DNA of 64,000 nt from Nyssa sinensis (GCA_008638375.1 CM018033.1:13991763-14055762); one strand, 5' to 3'; counted from the first letter of the stretch, positions 48,009 through 58,974 are shown. Notes: generated by a model from the sequence alone, not told the origin. Program-made: numbers and translations.

Positions 48009-48365
48009 AACTCCCACTTGCATTTACATCCATATCCCATTACACCTGGCACGCATCCTATCATATAAACTTGAAAATGATTAACAAGGTTATCCATAGA
48101 TGCAATCTTGGTGACTATAATAGCTCTGCACAAAACGATCTCTTTAATGAGATAATACTTGTGTTGTATGTGTCTCCTACTCTTGTGGTTCTTTGGCTCA
48201 TTGGATTAAGTTACAGCCCCACTATTATTATAACAAATGACTATAGGTAACTATGCCTATGGTAATATTCTTAATTCCAAAAGGAACTTGTTGAGCCAAA
48301 CTACTTCTAAAGAAGTTGCATACTCTAATTCAATGGTTGCTTCTAAAGAAGTTGCATACTCTACT
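48009..48365 (-). pseudogene. Copia RNase H/C-terminal fragment
   Basis: On the minus strand YATSLEVVWLNKFLLEL, then CYNNSGAVT with stops around it, then EPKNHKSRRHIQHKYYLIKE and KIASMDNLVNHF match the end of copia RNase H (CDNxSAI, HxRSKHIxxxYHxIRE, TxxNxADxxTK). A 36-base direct repeat (cttctaaagaagttgcatac at 48304 and 48340) marks its broken edge beside the Tekay element. Confidence 0.72.
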
Positions 48366-48375
48366 TCAAGCCAAT

Positions 48376-49260
48376 AGGGATGAGGCGCAATCACATCCCC
48401 AGAGTGGCGAGAGTAGGGCCACAACAGCCATGAGAGAGTTCCAACAGCTTAATCCTCCCAAGTTTAGGGGAAAGCCTGACCCACTAGCAGCTGATTACTA
48501 GCTCTGGACCATCACTAGACTTCTTGACACGATTCGGATTGATGAGGATGATATTTTATGGCTATGTCTTGGGATGTGTTCACAATTGCCTTTCTCGATA
48601 AGTACTTTCCTATAGTCGCTAAAAATGCGATGTGCTAGGAGTTCCTTCACTTGTACTAGGGTGACATGACTGTGACTTAGTATGAGTCCCGATTTTCTGT
48701 ACTTTCTTGATATGCACCAGGGGTGGTCATGGATGAGGCCGATAAGGCACAGACTTTTGAGTTCAAGCTCAAGCCTACTATTTGAACTAAGGTAGTACCA
48801 TTCAAGCTGCGAGTGTATTTTGAGTTGGTAGAGTGAGCCTTACTGATTGAGGCAGAGGTTGAGGATTTTAGGAGGATTGGAGAGGTCCGATATCCATTTA
48901 GGAGCATTAGTGCTTATCCCGAGAGACGAGATAAGAAGAGGCAGATAGAGGGAGCCGTTCAGTTTTAGGGACCGACCTAGTCATTTACACGATCAACACC
49001 TTTTGCTTCCCATACACCAAGGAAGAACTCTCATGGGGAGATGATTTATTTTTCATATCAACAGCCTGGACACCATAGGTCAGATTGCCCACAGAGGGGA
49101 CAGACTCAGTCACAGGGTAGGGGGAAAGCACTTAGCAGAGGCCAAGGACACTCACGGGGTAAAGGCCAGTCACAAGGGCACGGTAGGACTCCTAGTTATT
49201 TTCGGTGTCGTCAGTTGGGACACTTTGCCCGATAGTGCACAGCACCACAAGGAGTCGAGG
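48376..49260 (+). pseudogene. Gag of the Tekay element, zinc knuckles damaged
   Basis: MREFQQLNPPKFRGKPDPLA starts the capsid block, followed by LWTITRLLDTIR. A stretch of some tens of codons appears deleted near 48550, after which FDKYFP-like and RFSVLS-like sequence resumes with stops. The basic tail has two zinc-knuckle sites, FSYQQPGHHRSDC (49050 on) and YFRCRQLGHFAR-stop-C (about 49195-49240). Each has lost a Cys of the CX2CX4HX4C pattern. Glycine/glutamine repeats lie between them. Confidence 0.75.
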
Positions 49261-49479
49261 CTTCCTCAGGCTATCAGCAACTTTACTTTTCATAGACTAT
49301 CCGGCCTAGCCAGAGTTTTCGTCTACCACTTCCACCAACACCGGCCTTTTCAATACATAGCTCTAGACCAGCTCTAGGACGTTCCTCATTGGCAGTCAGG
49401 CCACGGGCTTCCCAGTAGGGAATAGGACAGTAGAACTATTCATAGGCTCCTATTCATGGGAGAGTATTTGTAGTTACTG

Positions 49480-49820
49480 TGGTTCATCTGCCGGCCTATC
49501 TATTGTCCGAGGTACACGTTTAGTGTTCAATTCATGGGCTAATATTTTAATTGACACGGGTGCTTCACACTTTTTCATTTCATCATCATTTACCCCCTTA
49601 CATTGGGATTAGAGGTGGATATTTTTTACCATCCTCTCAAAATAGAGGCTCTAGTTGGAGGCAGGGTTACACTTAAAAGGATTTGCCACTCATGCGATTG
49701 AGATAGCAGATCAACTTCTTGTCTTTGATTTCATCGTGTTAGATATGATGGGATTTGACCTTATTATAAGTATGGATTGGCTATCCACTTATCATTCAAC
49801 CATCAATTTTTATTGATGAA
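49480..49820 (+). pseudogene. Protease of the Tekay element
   Basis: FNSWANILIDTGASHFFIS carries the intact DTGAS active site (about 49547-49561). FDFIVLDMMGFDLIISMDWL follows about 60 codons on, where chromoviruses have FDVILGMDWL. Stops and a frame change in between break it. Confidence 0.75.
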
Positions 49821-49841
49821 GGGTGACTATTTGTACTCCCA

Positions 49842-51220
49842 ATGGAGATTGCTTTTTACTTCTTAGGTGATAGGAGTGACCTGACTACTCCGCGTCATTT
49901 GGACTCACACGATCTGAGAGAGCTCAATTGGGTTTTAGAGGATGGTAGTAGCATTCAAGAGGGATTACCACCAGTAGCACGAGACTTTCCTGATGTATTT
50001 CTTGAGGATTTATTTGAGTTGCCATCGCTCAGGGAGATCGAGTTCTCCATTGATCTTTTACTGGGCACTGCATCTATTTCTATGGTACCTTACCGCATGG
50101 CACTTGTGAAACTAAGGGAGCTAAAGGTATAGATTGAGGAGTTGTTGAGCAAGGGCTTTATACGACCTAGGATTTCACCATGGGAAGCCCCGATATTATT
50201 TGCGAAAAATAGGGATGGGACACTTCGATTGTGTATTGATTACCATGGGCTCAATCAAGTGACTATGAAAAACTGGTATCCTTTGCCACATATTAATGAT
50301 CTATTTGACCAGTTGAAGGGATCTGTTTGTTTTTCAAAGATTGATTAGAGATTGGGTTACCATCAGTTGAGGATCAAGGAAGAGGACATTCCAAAGACTA
50401 TATTCTGGACACGATACGGGCATTATGAGTATCTTATCATACCTTTTGGGTTGACGAATGCCCCAGCGGCATTCATAGATTTGATGAATCACGTCTTTCG
50501 GCCTTACCTTGATACCTTCATCATTGTCTTCGTTAACGACATTCTCATTTACTCACTTTCAAGGGAGAAACATGAAGAGCATCTTCGTATTGCATTACAG
50601 ACCTTACAGGAGCATTGACTGTATGCCAAGTTTGAGAAATGTGGTTTTTGGCTTATTGAGGTAAAGTTTCTTGGACATGTTGTCTCAAAGCACGGGGTAT
50701 CCGTAGATCCTTCTAACATCGAGGCTGTTACAACATGAGAGAGACCCAAAATTTTTTTTGAGATACGCAGTTTCTTAGGATTGGCCAGTTATTATCATTA
50801 TTTTGTTGAGGGGTTTTCTCGGTTGGCGATGCCTGTGATATGTCTCACAAGGAAGGGCATTCGATTTATGTGGGATGACACTTGTGAGTGATCTTTTCAA
50901 GAGTTGAAGACTCATCTCACCATCGCACCTATTCTTACTATCCCCGAGAGTGAAGTGGGATATACAGTCCATTACGATGCTTTAGGAGACAGATTGGGAT
51001 GGGTACTCATGTAGCAGAATAGGGTCATTGCCTATGGATCACGGCAGTTGAAACCTCATGAGAGGAATTACTCAACTCACGACTTAGAGTTAGCCATCGT
51101 AGTCTTCGTATTGAAGAGTTGGCGACATTACCTTTATGGGGATTTGAGGTGTTCTCAGATCACAAGAGTCTCAAGTACCTTTTCTCACAAAATGACTTGA
51201 ACTTGAGATAGAGGAGATGG
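49842..51220 (+). pseudogene. Reverse transcriptase and RNase H of the Tekay element, catalytic Asp changed
   Basis: Mostly one frame with stops. In order: [56 protein letters not shown]-stop, [23 protein letters not shown] and FVNDILIYS. The family reads FVDDILIYS, so the first catalytic Asp is Asn (codon 50535-50537). The connection [15 protein letters not shown] and RNase H ([41 protein letters not shown]) follow. Stops at 50132, 50348 and 50618 and a frame break near 51130 prevent expression. Confidence 0.86.
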
Positions 51221-52660
51221 ATGGAATACTTGAAAGACTATGATTTCGACCTAGAATATTATCTGGGAAAAGCCAATGTTATGGTTGATGGGCTTAGTAG
51301 GAGATCTCATGGGAACTGGGCGAGTATGCTCATTCGTGAGTGGGAGATGCTAGAGGCAGAGGCAAAATTTAATATGTGTCTTAATAAGACCGATGGAGTT
51401 GTCACACTGTTATCCTTTGTTGTGCACCCTAGCTTGCTTAGTCGCATTGTCGACACACAGTTACAAGATCCTAAGGCCGAGACTGTTTGTACTCGTATCA
51501 TCAGTGGTGATACAGTTGACGGTTGGGCACTTCACACCAACCATGGGTTGAGATTCCAGAGCCGAGTTTATGTTCCACAGCCTAATCGCGAGGAGGTTAT
51601 GCATGAGCTCCACCATTCTAGATTGGCAATGCATTCGGGAAGTACGAAGATGTATCAAAATCCTCGCAGACAGTACTGGTTGAAGGGCATGAAAGCTGAT
51701 GTGGCAGGATTCATTAGCCAATGTTTGACTTTTCAGCAAGTCAAGGTAGAGTACTAGAGGCCCGTAGGATTACTTCAACCACTTCCAGTTGCCGAGTAGA
51801 AATGAGCGTATGTGACTATGGACTTTGTGTCGAGATTGCCTAAATCACTACGGGGACACAATGCCATTTGGGTGGTAGTGGATTGATTGATGAAGTCGGT
51901 ACACTTTTTACCTATCAGGACTATAGATTTAGTGGACACGCTTAGCCAATTGTATATACGTGAGATCATTCGACTTCACAGGTTTCAGTGTCTATTGTTT
52001 CAGATAGGGATGTACAATTCATGACAAGTTTCTGGTAGAGTCTACAAGGAGCCTTGGGCACCGAGTTACGGTTTAGCACGGTATTTTACTCAAAGACTAA
52101 CGGTCAGTCAGAGCATACCATTCAAACTTTTATGCTACGCGCTTGTGTCATGAATTTTCTAGGTAGTTGGGAGAACCACTTTTCACTTGTGGAGTTTTCC
52201 TACAACAACAGCTACCAGGCTAGCATCAAGATGGCATCGTTTGAAGCATTATATGGTAGACCTTAACCTATCTGTTAGACTGAGGTTGGGGATGCAACAC
52301 CTTTTGGGTCCAGATTTATTTAGGGAAACCATAGAAAAAGTAAAGATCATTCCACAGCGATTACTTAAGGCACAACGTAGACAGAAGAGCTATGTAAACA
52401 AGAGGCAAAAATCCTTAGCCTTTAAGGTGGGAATCACATGTTCCTTAAGGTTTCCCCCACGAAAGGGTTTGGCTAGATTTGGTTGCAATGGGAAGTTGAC
52501 AGCGAGGTACATAGGACCGTTTGAGATCCTTGAGCGGATTGGAGAGGTCACTTACCGTCTTGCCTTACCACCACACCTAGCGGGAGTCCACAATGTGTTT
52601 CATGTTTCTATGTTTCGTAAGTATGAGTCGAATCATTCACGTGTTTTAGATTAGGACCAA
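51221..52660 (+). pseudogene. Integrase of the Tekay element
   Basis: The zinc domain reads HELHHSRLAMHSGSTKMY, then ISQCLTFQQVK, where the second Cys of CxxC is Phe. The core (51800-52266) shows YVTMDFVSRLPKS, VSDRDVQFMTSFW and KTNGQSEHTIQT with the three acidic residues in place, but with stops and a frame change near 51985. The C-terminal part (52187-52654) has GPFEILERIGEVTYRLALP and HNVFHVSMFRKY, the GPY/F module of chromoviruses. Confidence 0.84.
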
Positions 52661-52699
52661 TCTGGGAGTTGAGGAGGATGCTTTATATGAGGAATGACC

Positions 52700-52858
52700 C
52701 GAGTTCTAGATTCGAAAGAGTAAGTTTTAAAAGACAAGACCATTTTTTTGGTCAAGGTCTTATGGAAACAACATGGCATGGAGGAGGCCACGTGGGAGCG
52801 CGAGGATGGACTTCATAGCAAACATCCGAAATTATTCCTTGATAAAGATATTATTTAA
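52700..52858 (+). pseudogene. Chromodomain-like C-terminus of the Tekay element
   Basis: After a stop at 52653 the same pol end can be read as FLVKVLWKQHGMEEATWERE then KHPKLF. This is the VLWxxHxxEEATWExE block of the chromovirus integrase chromodomain, which steers insertion to heterochromatin in this group. It is separated from integrase by two or more stops. Confidence 0.7.
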
Positions 52859-52878
52859 ATTTTGGGGACGAAATTTCT

Positions 52879-52893
52879 TTAAAGGGAGGAAGT
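52879..52893 (+). other. Polypurine tract of the Tekay element
   Basis: aaagggaggaagt lies directly before the TG that starts the 3' LTR, as expected for second-strand priming. Confidence 0.75.
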
Positions 52894-54936
52894 TGTAACG
52901 TTTCGCAAAATTGAAAAATACATAAAAGAAATAAATAATGAATAATGTTACTTTTGCATGATGATAAATCTCATGAACATAATAATGAGGTGGAAAGAAT
53001 TTAAACAACATAATATGGAGTAATGATACATGGGTGATAAATTGAAAATAGTAAAAATAAGAAAAAAGGCATAAGGTGTTTTGGCATTCATTCGAACGAA
53101 TGGGTTGTTCATTCGAACGAACACTACTGTAAATTTTGTTTGATATTCGTTCGATCTTCATTCGAACGGGGGGCTCGTTCGTTCGTTCGAATGAACGTGC
53201 GACATAACACTTTTAAGTGCGGGCTGAAAGGCCATTTTTACTCAAATTCCACTTTCTCTTCCCTTCTAAACTCTCTCTAGACAAGATGAAAGTTAGGGTT
53301 AGGGCATTTCTTGGGCTTTCATGAATCTTCAAGCATTGTAAACATAACATAACACAAGGATTCAAGTATAAGAAGAATTTTTAACAATTGAAAAGTTAGA
53401 ATTTCAAGATTTCTTCAAGAACACGAGGTAAAATTTGGGGCTTTTCATTTGATTTTTAAATTTCTTAAAATTATTTATAGATCTACCTTGGTTGAGTGAA
53501 ATAAATGATGTAAATCGTTTCTTAGGTTTTGGGAGCAAGGATTGAAGCTTGAAATTATAATCTTTCTCTCTTTACACACAAATCCATACTTGTTGGGAGG
53601 TAGGGCTTCTAACCTAAGTGAAGAATGAATGTTAGGAAGAAAATATGCATTACATGAGATTTTCATGGACCATCTTATATGAAATTTGTGTAGAGAATAA
53701 TGTAAATTTATAGATGAACTAGTAGATAAACATTGTGTGTTTAACCCTTGATATATCTTGTCTAGGATGTTGAAATGTGTGTTTGATGCATGGTGCCAGC
53801 TTAAAACTCCTTTACTTGAATGTTCAAGAATTAATTACTTGTTATTCATGAACTTGAAGGAAGTTGATATTTCTACTAAATGTTTTGATAAAATGCTTAA
53901 ATGATGGAAATAATGTTGTATGGTGAAATTATTGGTTGGATTGCATATGTGACATTTTTCTTTTGATGTGAATGATATTACTCCTTTGGATATCCTTGAT
54001 TGAATGAAAGATTGAATAAATACTTTGTGAGGAATGAATGAGAATCTAGATAGTTGAAGGGTTGAGAAAGGGGAAGTCATGGATAATTACCCGGGGTTTT
54101 TGTGATGGGGATTGTATCTCCCTTCAGTTATGAACCGTAACCCCGCGTGGGTAGTCATATATTTTCATCGGGTTAGTAGCCCGAAAAGCACCCAATTTCA
54201 ACCGGTGGCCATTAGGTAGTCTTGAAGGATTATGGAAGAAGTGGAAGTAGAAAATAGTACCGTTGAGATGAGTGAGGTGATGATAATCTAAGTAACCTCC
54301 TTTTGTGTTGCATTCTTATTGTGAGAATTGAAATATGTTATTATTGTTGTATTGATGCTCTTTTTTTCATTGATTATACTATGAATGTTCATTGAATTGA
54401 AATGCTTGGTAACACTTGTTTGACACTATACTTAACACATGCCTACACTTATCACTGTTTGTTCTTCCCTTTGTTTAGTTGCTCTATTGGGGTTGTTATA
54501 TTGACCCCTGCCAGATACAGGTAACAGCAAGGAGTCGGTCGTTTGATGACATGGATTAGAAGAACATCTCTTTTAAACTCTTATGTTTATTTTTGGATGT
54601 AATTAAACTCACAACTTCTATTTTGGTCTTTTGTTATTTTGGAAATGTAAAAGGCCTTATAGTCTTTATATATTGATGTGAAGACTCGAAAGCCTCAACA
54701 AGACTAGTATTCATTTAACTTAGAAATAACAATCACAAGATGAATACACTTTTGGAATTTATGTATGGAAACCTTGTTGGGTTATGTGTATGGAATGTGA
54801 ATGAATGTTTTTGTTATGAAAAACTCAAGTGAGAATATGCATATCATAGGGTGGTTGAGATATATAGGAATCATTTATTTAGTTTGACCTTAATTTGTAA
54901 GGTTACCCATGGGTCTTTAGGGCCCGGGGCATGACA
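52894..54936 (+). repeat. 3' LTR of the Tekay element, 2043 bases
   Basis: It starts TGTAACGTTTCGCAAAATTG after the purine tract and ends GGCCCGGGGCATGACA. A cluster of TTCGAA palindromes lies at 53085-53197. No coding region is found in it. The next bases (tccca) could be the target duplication, but no 5' LTR is present to test it. Confidence 0.72.
53085..53197. repeat. Clustered TTCGAA/CGTTCG palindromes in an LTR
   Basis: Within 113 bases occur cattcattcgaacgaatg, gttcattcgaacgaac, attcgttcgatcttcattcg and cgttcgttcgttcgaatgaa. They are variants of the same palindromic unit, followed by gaacgtgcg. Confidence 0.8.
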
Positions 54937-54941
54937 TCCCA

Positions 54942-55600
54942 TAAGTTCTTCAGTATACAAAGTCATAAAGATGGCTTTCACATCCAACCTACCAGTACAT
55001 AGAGTTCAAAGGTAAGATGTTCCGAGCTGGTCACCGTCCTTTTATAGACTACCGATCTCAGAATTAAGAAAACAGAATTCAATATATAAACTACTACCTA
55101 TAGATATCTTCAAATTCCTACTTTCATGGCTTCTAGTCCTAGTCAACTTGGAAAATCTACAACCTATAAATAAGGCCATAAGGTACACATTCAATTCATG
55201 TTAAAATTTTCAGTATACAGATCATAAAGATGGCTTTCACATCCAACCTACCAGCACATAGAGTTCAAAGGTAAGATGTTCTGAGTTGGTCACCGCCTTT
55301 TATGGACTACCGATCTCAGAATAAGAAAACAGAATTCAATATAGAAACCGCTACCTATAGATATCTTCAAATTCCTACTTTCATGGCTATTAGTCCTAAT
55401 CAACTTGGGAAATCTACAGCCTATAAATAAGGCCATAAGGTACACATTCAATTCATGTTAAAATTTTCTCTTGAATTATCGTCATTATTTCCTTGACTAA
55501 CTTTATTATTAGAATGGTTACTATCGGAACCTTCTCGATAACCCTCTAACCTCAAGTTCTTGACAAGCAGTTCAAAGAAGAAGCCTTCAGACCAGAAAAG
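54942..55600 (+). repeat. Tat-like LTR fragment with duplicated promoter
   Basis: About 260 bases are repeated in tandem (first unit from 54951, second from 55211). Each unit ends with a TATA box (cctataaataagg at 55163 and 55420). The second is followed by ttgactaactttattattag (55493), the Tat-like U5 motif. Sequence around catggctattagtcctaatc resembles the LTR of Tat copy 1 near 6100. No coding region is attached. Confidence 0.62.
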
Positions 55601-55608
55601 TGCAACAT

Positions 55609-55609
<1 letters not shown>

Positions 55610-55648
<39 letters not shown>
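55610..55648. repeat. (AT)n microsatellite
   Basis: About 39 bases of uninterrupted ta dinucleotides. Confidence 0.9.
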
Positions 55649-55651
<3 letters not shown>

Positions 55652-55800
55652 AATCCCCAAGGAATAAGAGAATTAAGGAACCAAATTTAGGCAAAAAAAT
55701 GTGAGTAATCCAATACCCTAAAGTGGCGAGTTTTTATGGAAATGCTTTTAATTCTACTGTCATAATTATACTCTTTCTCAATGAGTAATGTTTAATTTCC

Positions 55801-55920
55801 CATCACTTTATGCCCATATTATACCCATCACTCACATGGGTGTGAGACCCATGTGAGTGATATGATGATGGGTCCTACACTCATGTGAGTGATGGGTATT
55901 AATATGGGCATAAAATGATG
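55801..55920. mobile_element. Palindromic MITE-like element, 120 bases
   Basis: The ends are inverted copies of about 43 bases: catcactttatgcccatatt at the left and its near complement at 55901-55920. The arms contain accCATCACTCACATGgG-type sequence, and the centre has a further short inverted repeat. No target duplication was identified. Confidence 0.7.
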
Positions 55921-56191
55921 TGCCATGAATCACTACACATTTTTAATAAACAAATATTATGCTACATCTATAAAAGTAGATTGCAAATGTGTTTGAAAAG
56001 ATGTTTAGAAACTCATTAATAACCTTATGATTTGTTGCTCAGTTACTGGATGCCTTTATACGGAACCCATAGAGTGGCAAAAGATCTCTCATGTTATCTC
56101 TATATATGACTAGGCTATACTATAAGATCTCGCCTAATGTTCAGAATCTAGGTCGACATGGATTTTCATGTTCTATTTTTTACCGTACTAA

Positions 56192-56427
56192 GAGCTTCTC
56201 CATTCCATGTGCCAAATGTTATGCCAATTCCAAAATTTGGCAAGAATGTACAAAAAGTTGCTCCAATGGCATGCCATTTGGCTTGCCAAGAAATGGCAAT
56301 GCCATTTCTAATGCAATATTTGGCATTGGAAATAGCTATAGCTATTTCAATGGATTACAATTGTATGGGAAGTAAGGTCCACATTTTGTCATGTTGCATC
56401 ATCCGAGTTTGCAAATTGGAGAAGCTC
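56192..56427. mobile_element. Harbinger/Tourist-like MITE, 236 bases, TSD TAA
   Basis: Inverted ends gagcttctcca (56192) and tggagaagctc (56417-56427) are flanked by taa on both sides (56189-56191, 56428-56430), the 3-base target of PIF/Harbinger elements. A diverged relative (ggtccac, ccaaat and agagcttcc blocks) may lie at about 56460-56660. Confidence 0.65.
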
Positions 56428-56430
56428 TAA

Positions 56431-57134
56431 GGTGGTATCCACACTCGAACTATTTCACTTTTCTGTTCTAGCCACACTTGGCTTATTTTGGTTGCTAATT
56501 TCCAGATGTATGGGATGTGGGGTCCACAACGCCATATGTTGTGCTAAAAATAACATTTTAGCACTGGAGCATAATAGTAAAAATTTGGCATTTTTGTTAT
56601 GTAACAATGTCAAAATATAGAATTGACATAAAAAAAATGACATTTAGCATTGAAAGAGCTTCCATTACTACTTTTAATCTATGTGAAATGAATTATTACT
56701 TTTTGAAGAAATCGTGTATTGAAATTTGAAAAGTGATATTTCTCTTGAATGTGTTTTGATAAGTGAATGCCACTCTATTCTCGTATACAAGAAAATTTTA
56801 TTCTAAAAAGTATGTTGAAAAATATTTTAAATGAATTATTTTTATTTTAAGCAGTTATATCTTGAAAAGTGATATTGATTCCATTTTGAATTTTGCTAAG
56901 GTGAATCGCTGAGGTCGGATCTCCGCAACCTTATTGGTCCGTGTAACACACACATCCGCTCTTTTGCTCCAAAAAGTGATTGTAATCCTACTTTGAAATA
57001 TATAGCTAAAATGCTTTCGATAAACTTGGCATCTATGGCATAGTATATCCACTTGAAACAAATATCATTTCTTGGAATTCAAATCGACAAAAGGCACTGG
57101 CATTATTCATTGAATTCCATGTAGCTCGATCCCT
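56431..57134. other. Unassigned AT-rich stretch
   Basis: No gene is recognised. The part to 56660 is possibly a decayed relative of the MITE just upstream. Confidence 0.35.
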
Positions 57135-57158
57135 CCCCCCCCCCCCCCCCCCCCCCCC
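57135..57158. repeat. Homopolymer of 24 C
   Basis: An unbroken C24 run (preceded by ccct, followed by tc). Runs this long are rare in AT-rich plant DNA and are prone to sequencing error, so the length should be treated with care. Confidence 0.85.
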
Positions 57159-57159
57159 T

Positions 57160-58189
57160 CAAGCACACATCTTAGGTTGTACAAAATGGGAGAAATCTAT
57201 GAGAGGTTAAGCTTTAGTGATTTTCTTAACAAAGGAGAGACTAAGGTAGAAGTTGAAGTAAGAAGGTTTCAGTGCCCCTCAACATTAGTGACAATGATTA
57301 CAAAGGAATTCTAAAAAACAAAATTGACAGTATTTAAATGGTTCATGTTCTGATAGCATGTGTGATTATATACATTTGAAATAAAATTTTATTAAGTTGA
57401 ACAAGAAACACTTTCGTAGCAAGAAAAAATTACTCACTTGTTAGATATAAAACCCATTTTTATTTTATTTTTTTGAGGTCTTTTGGTTGGTCATGTTCTA
57501 AGTTTTAGTCTAATACAGGTCTAAGGATGGATTTAGGGTGCGATTTCCCAACTAGTTTGGGCCAATTCGTGGTTGACCACAAGAGGACCAAAAAACTACA
57601 AAGTGTAACATAGTTGACCGAGCCTTATCATGGTCAACTACAATTGTCTAGTGTTTCAGAGCTCCTGAACAACCTAGTCAACCAAGCTTCATTATGGTCG
57701 ATCGCGAAAGATTTTAGGAAATTGTGGTTGAATACAGACTAGGCCAAAAAAAAATCAGAAAAAAAGTTGTTAGAACACCAAGCTATATTTACCCAAAGGC
57801 CACTAAATGGAAAATAAAGAAGCACTATTGTGAGATTTAAGCTAATATAACTTTCATACACTCAAAGTGAACACTCAAAAGGCTTTGATTACTAAGAAAA
57901 TAGTAATTCCATCTCACAAAGCTAAAGGTTTGGACGATGGTCCATCCATAGGAAAATCAACAATATTCCTTCGAGCATCATAAAGGTATATCCCTCCAAA
58001 AGTCAATCAATTGAATAATTAAGAAATTGTGTTTACTTGTGCTAAAATAGGTAAATGCTCATCTTCGGTGAGGCCATATTCTAACACATCACAAGAGAAT
58101 TGAATCGATCACTATCATGTTGAACTCTAATCATTCAAAGAGGCCTAAAATTTTAGAAATCCTGGACATTTATAGCTAGTCATGTGGGA
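57160..58189. other. Unassigned stretch upstream of a copia fragment
   Basis: Short repeated words (ggttgaccac, ggtcaactac, ggtcgatcg) occur at 57570-57710, but no coding region or LTR end is supported. It may belong to the copia scrap that follows. Confidence 0.35.
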
Positions 58190-58430
58190 GATGGATTGGT
58201 TTAAAGCAAGGTCAATTGCTAGAGATTATAATAAAAATTCAATTGATTATTTTGATTTGTTTGCTCCTATTACTGAACTTGATATAGTTGGTATGATTAT
58301 TTCTTTTGCATCTAAAAGAATTAAGAAAATTTCAAATGGATGTGAAATTTGATTTCTCAAATGGAAGGAGTTTTAAAAGATGATGTATGTGTTTGAACAA
58401 GTTGGTGGTTGTGAGAAAAGGCATTAAAAA
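58190..58430 (+). pseudogene. Copia reverse transcriptase fragment
   Basis: WFKARSIARDYNKNSIDYFD, LFAPITELDIVGMIISFAS, then after a frame change FQMDVKFDFSNG match the N-terminal RT of copia (KARLVAKGYxQxxGIDYxxTFAPVxxxxxIR, QMDVKxAFLNG). Nothing else of this element is seen nearby, and the fragment is too short to assign a lineage. Confidence 0.72.
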
Positions 58431-58726
58431 CATAGATAAAAGGTTGAAACAAGAGGCTCCATATGGGTCAAAGGAAGCGCCTAATGGGTGATACACAAGT
58501 ATTAATTCATATTTTGGTTAAGCATGGTTTTTAGAGGTATCCTTGGCAATATATGGGATCCGAGTGTAGGGCATTGACCTTAAGTGAAAGTGGACAAGAA
58601 AATTTAAAGGAAAAAAGAAAAAATAATGAATAAAATAGGGTAAACAAAAAATATATAGAAAAATGAAGGTGAATTTGAACCATAAGGTGTTCACGTATAG
58701 GGTTGATTAGGCCGAGTTAAGAGTGA

Positions 58727-58853
58727 CTCCATTTTAATTCAAATAGACAACTTTCAGTTCTTTCACAAACATGCGGGGTTTTTTCAAATGGTGAAAGTGA
58801 ACCCCACCAATTTGTGAGAGAAATGAAATTTGTCTATTTCCATTGAAATGGAG
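58727..58853. repeat. Foldback element, 54-base imperfect arms
   Basis: The arm 58727-58780 (ctccattttaattcaaatag ... gcggggtt) pairs with 58800-58853 (aaccccacc ... gaaatggag) at about 80 percent, with a 19-base loop. It could be a small MITE or the stem of a non-coding RNA. Confidence 0.7.
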
Positions 58854-58974
58854 TGCATAAAAGCACGACTGTTCGATATGGTAGTTCATATGTGACTTGT
58901 TAAGAATGATAGTTTTGAGGTCTCGTGTGAGGTTAGAAAGTCCCTTATCAGAAAACTAGTGTTAAAAAAGGATT

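Larger units (their letters stand above)
43140..48365 (-). mobile_element. Copia element 3' end with LTR (minus strand)
   Basis: On the minus strand the RNase H end of copia pol (48365-48023) is followed by a purine tract (TGCAAGTGGGAGTT) and an LTR that starts TGTTAGGATGTATACTC at 48008 and ends CGAACCCAACA at 43140. A 3.6-kb solo LTR splits that LTR (44353-47920). The rest of pol and the 5' LTR are missing because the Tekay element abuts at about 48366. Confidence 0.72.
48366..54936 (+). mobile_element. Tekay-type (chromovirus) gypsy retrotransposon lacking 5' LTR
   Basis: Gag, protease, RT, RNase H, integrase and a C-terminal chromodomain-like end, then a purine tract and a 2-kb 3' LTR, follow in order on the plus strand. 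The 5' LTR and gag start are missing; the edge lies in a copia fragment. Stops are frequent but RT to RNase H is mostly in one frame, so it decayed largely by point changes. Confidence 0.88.
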
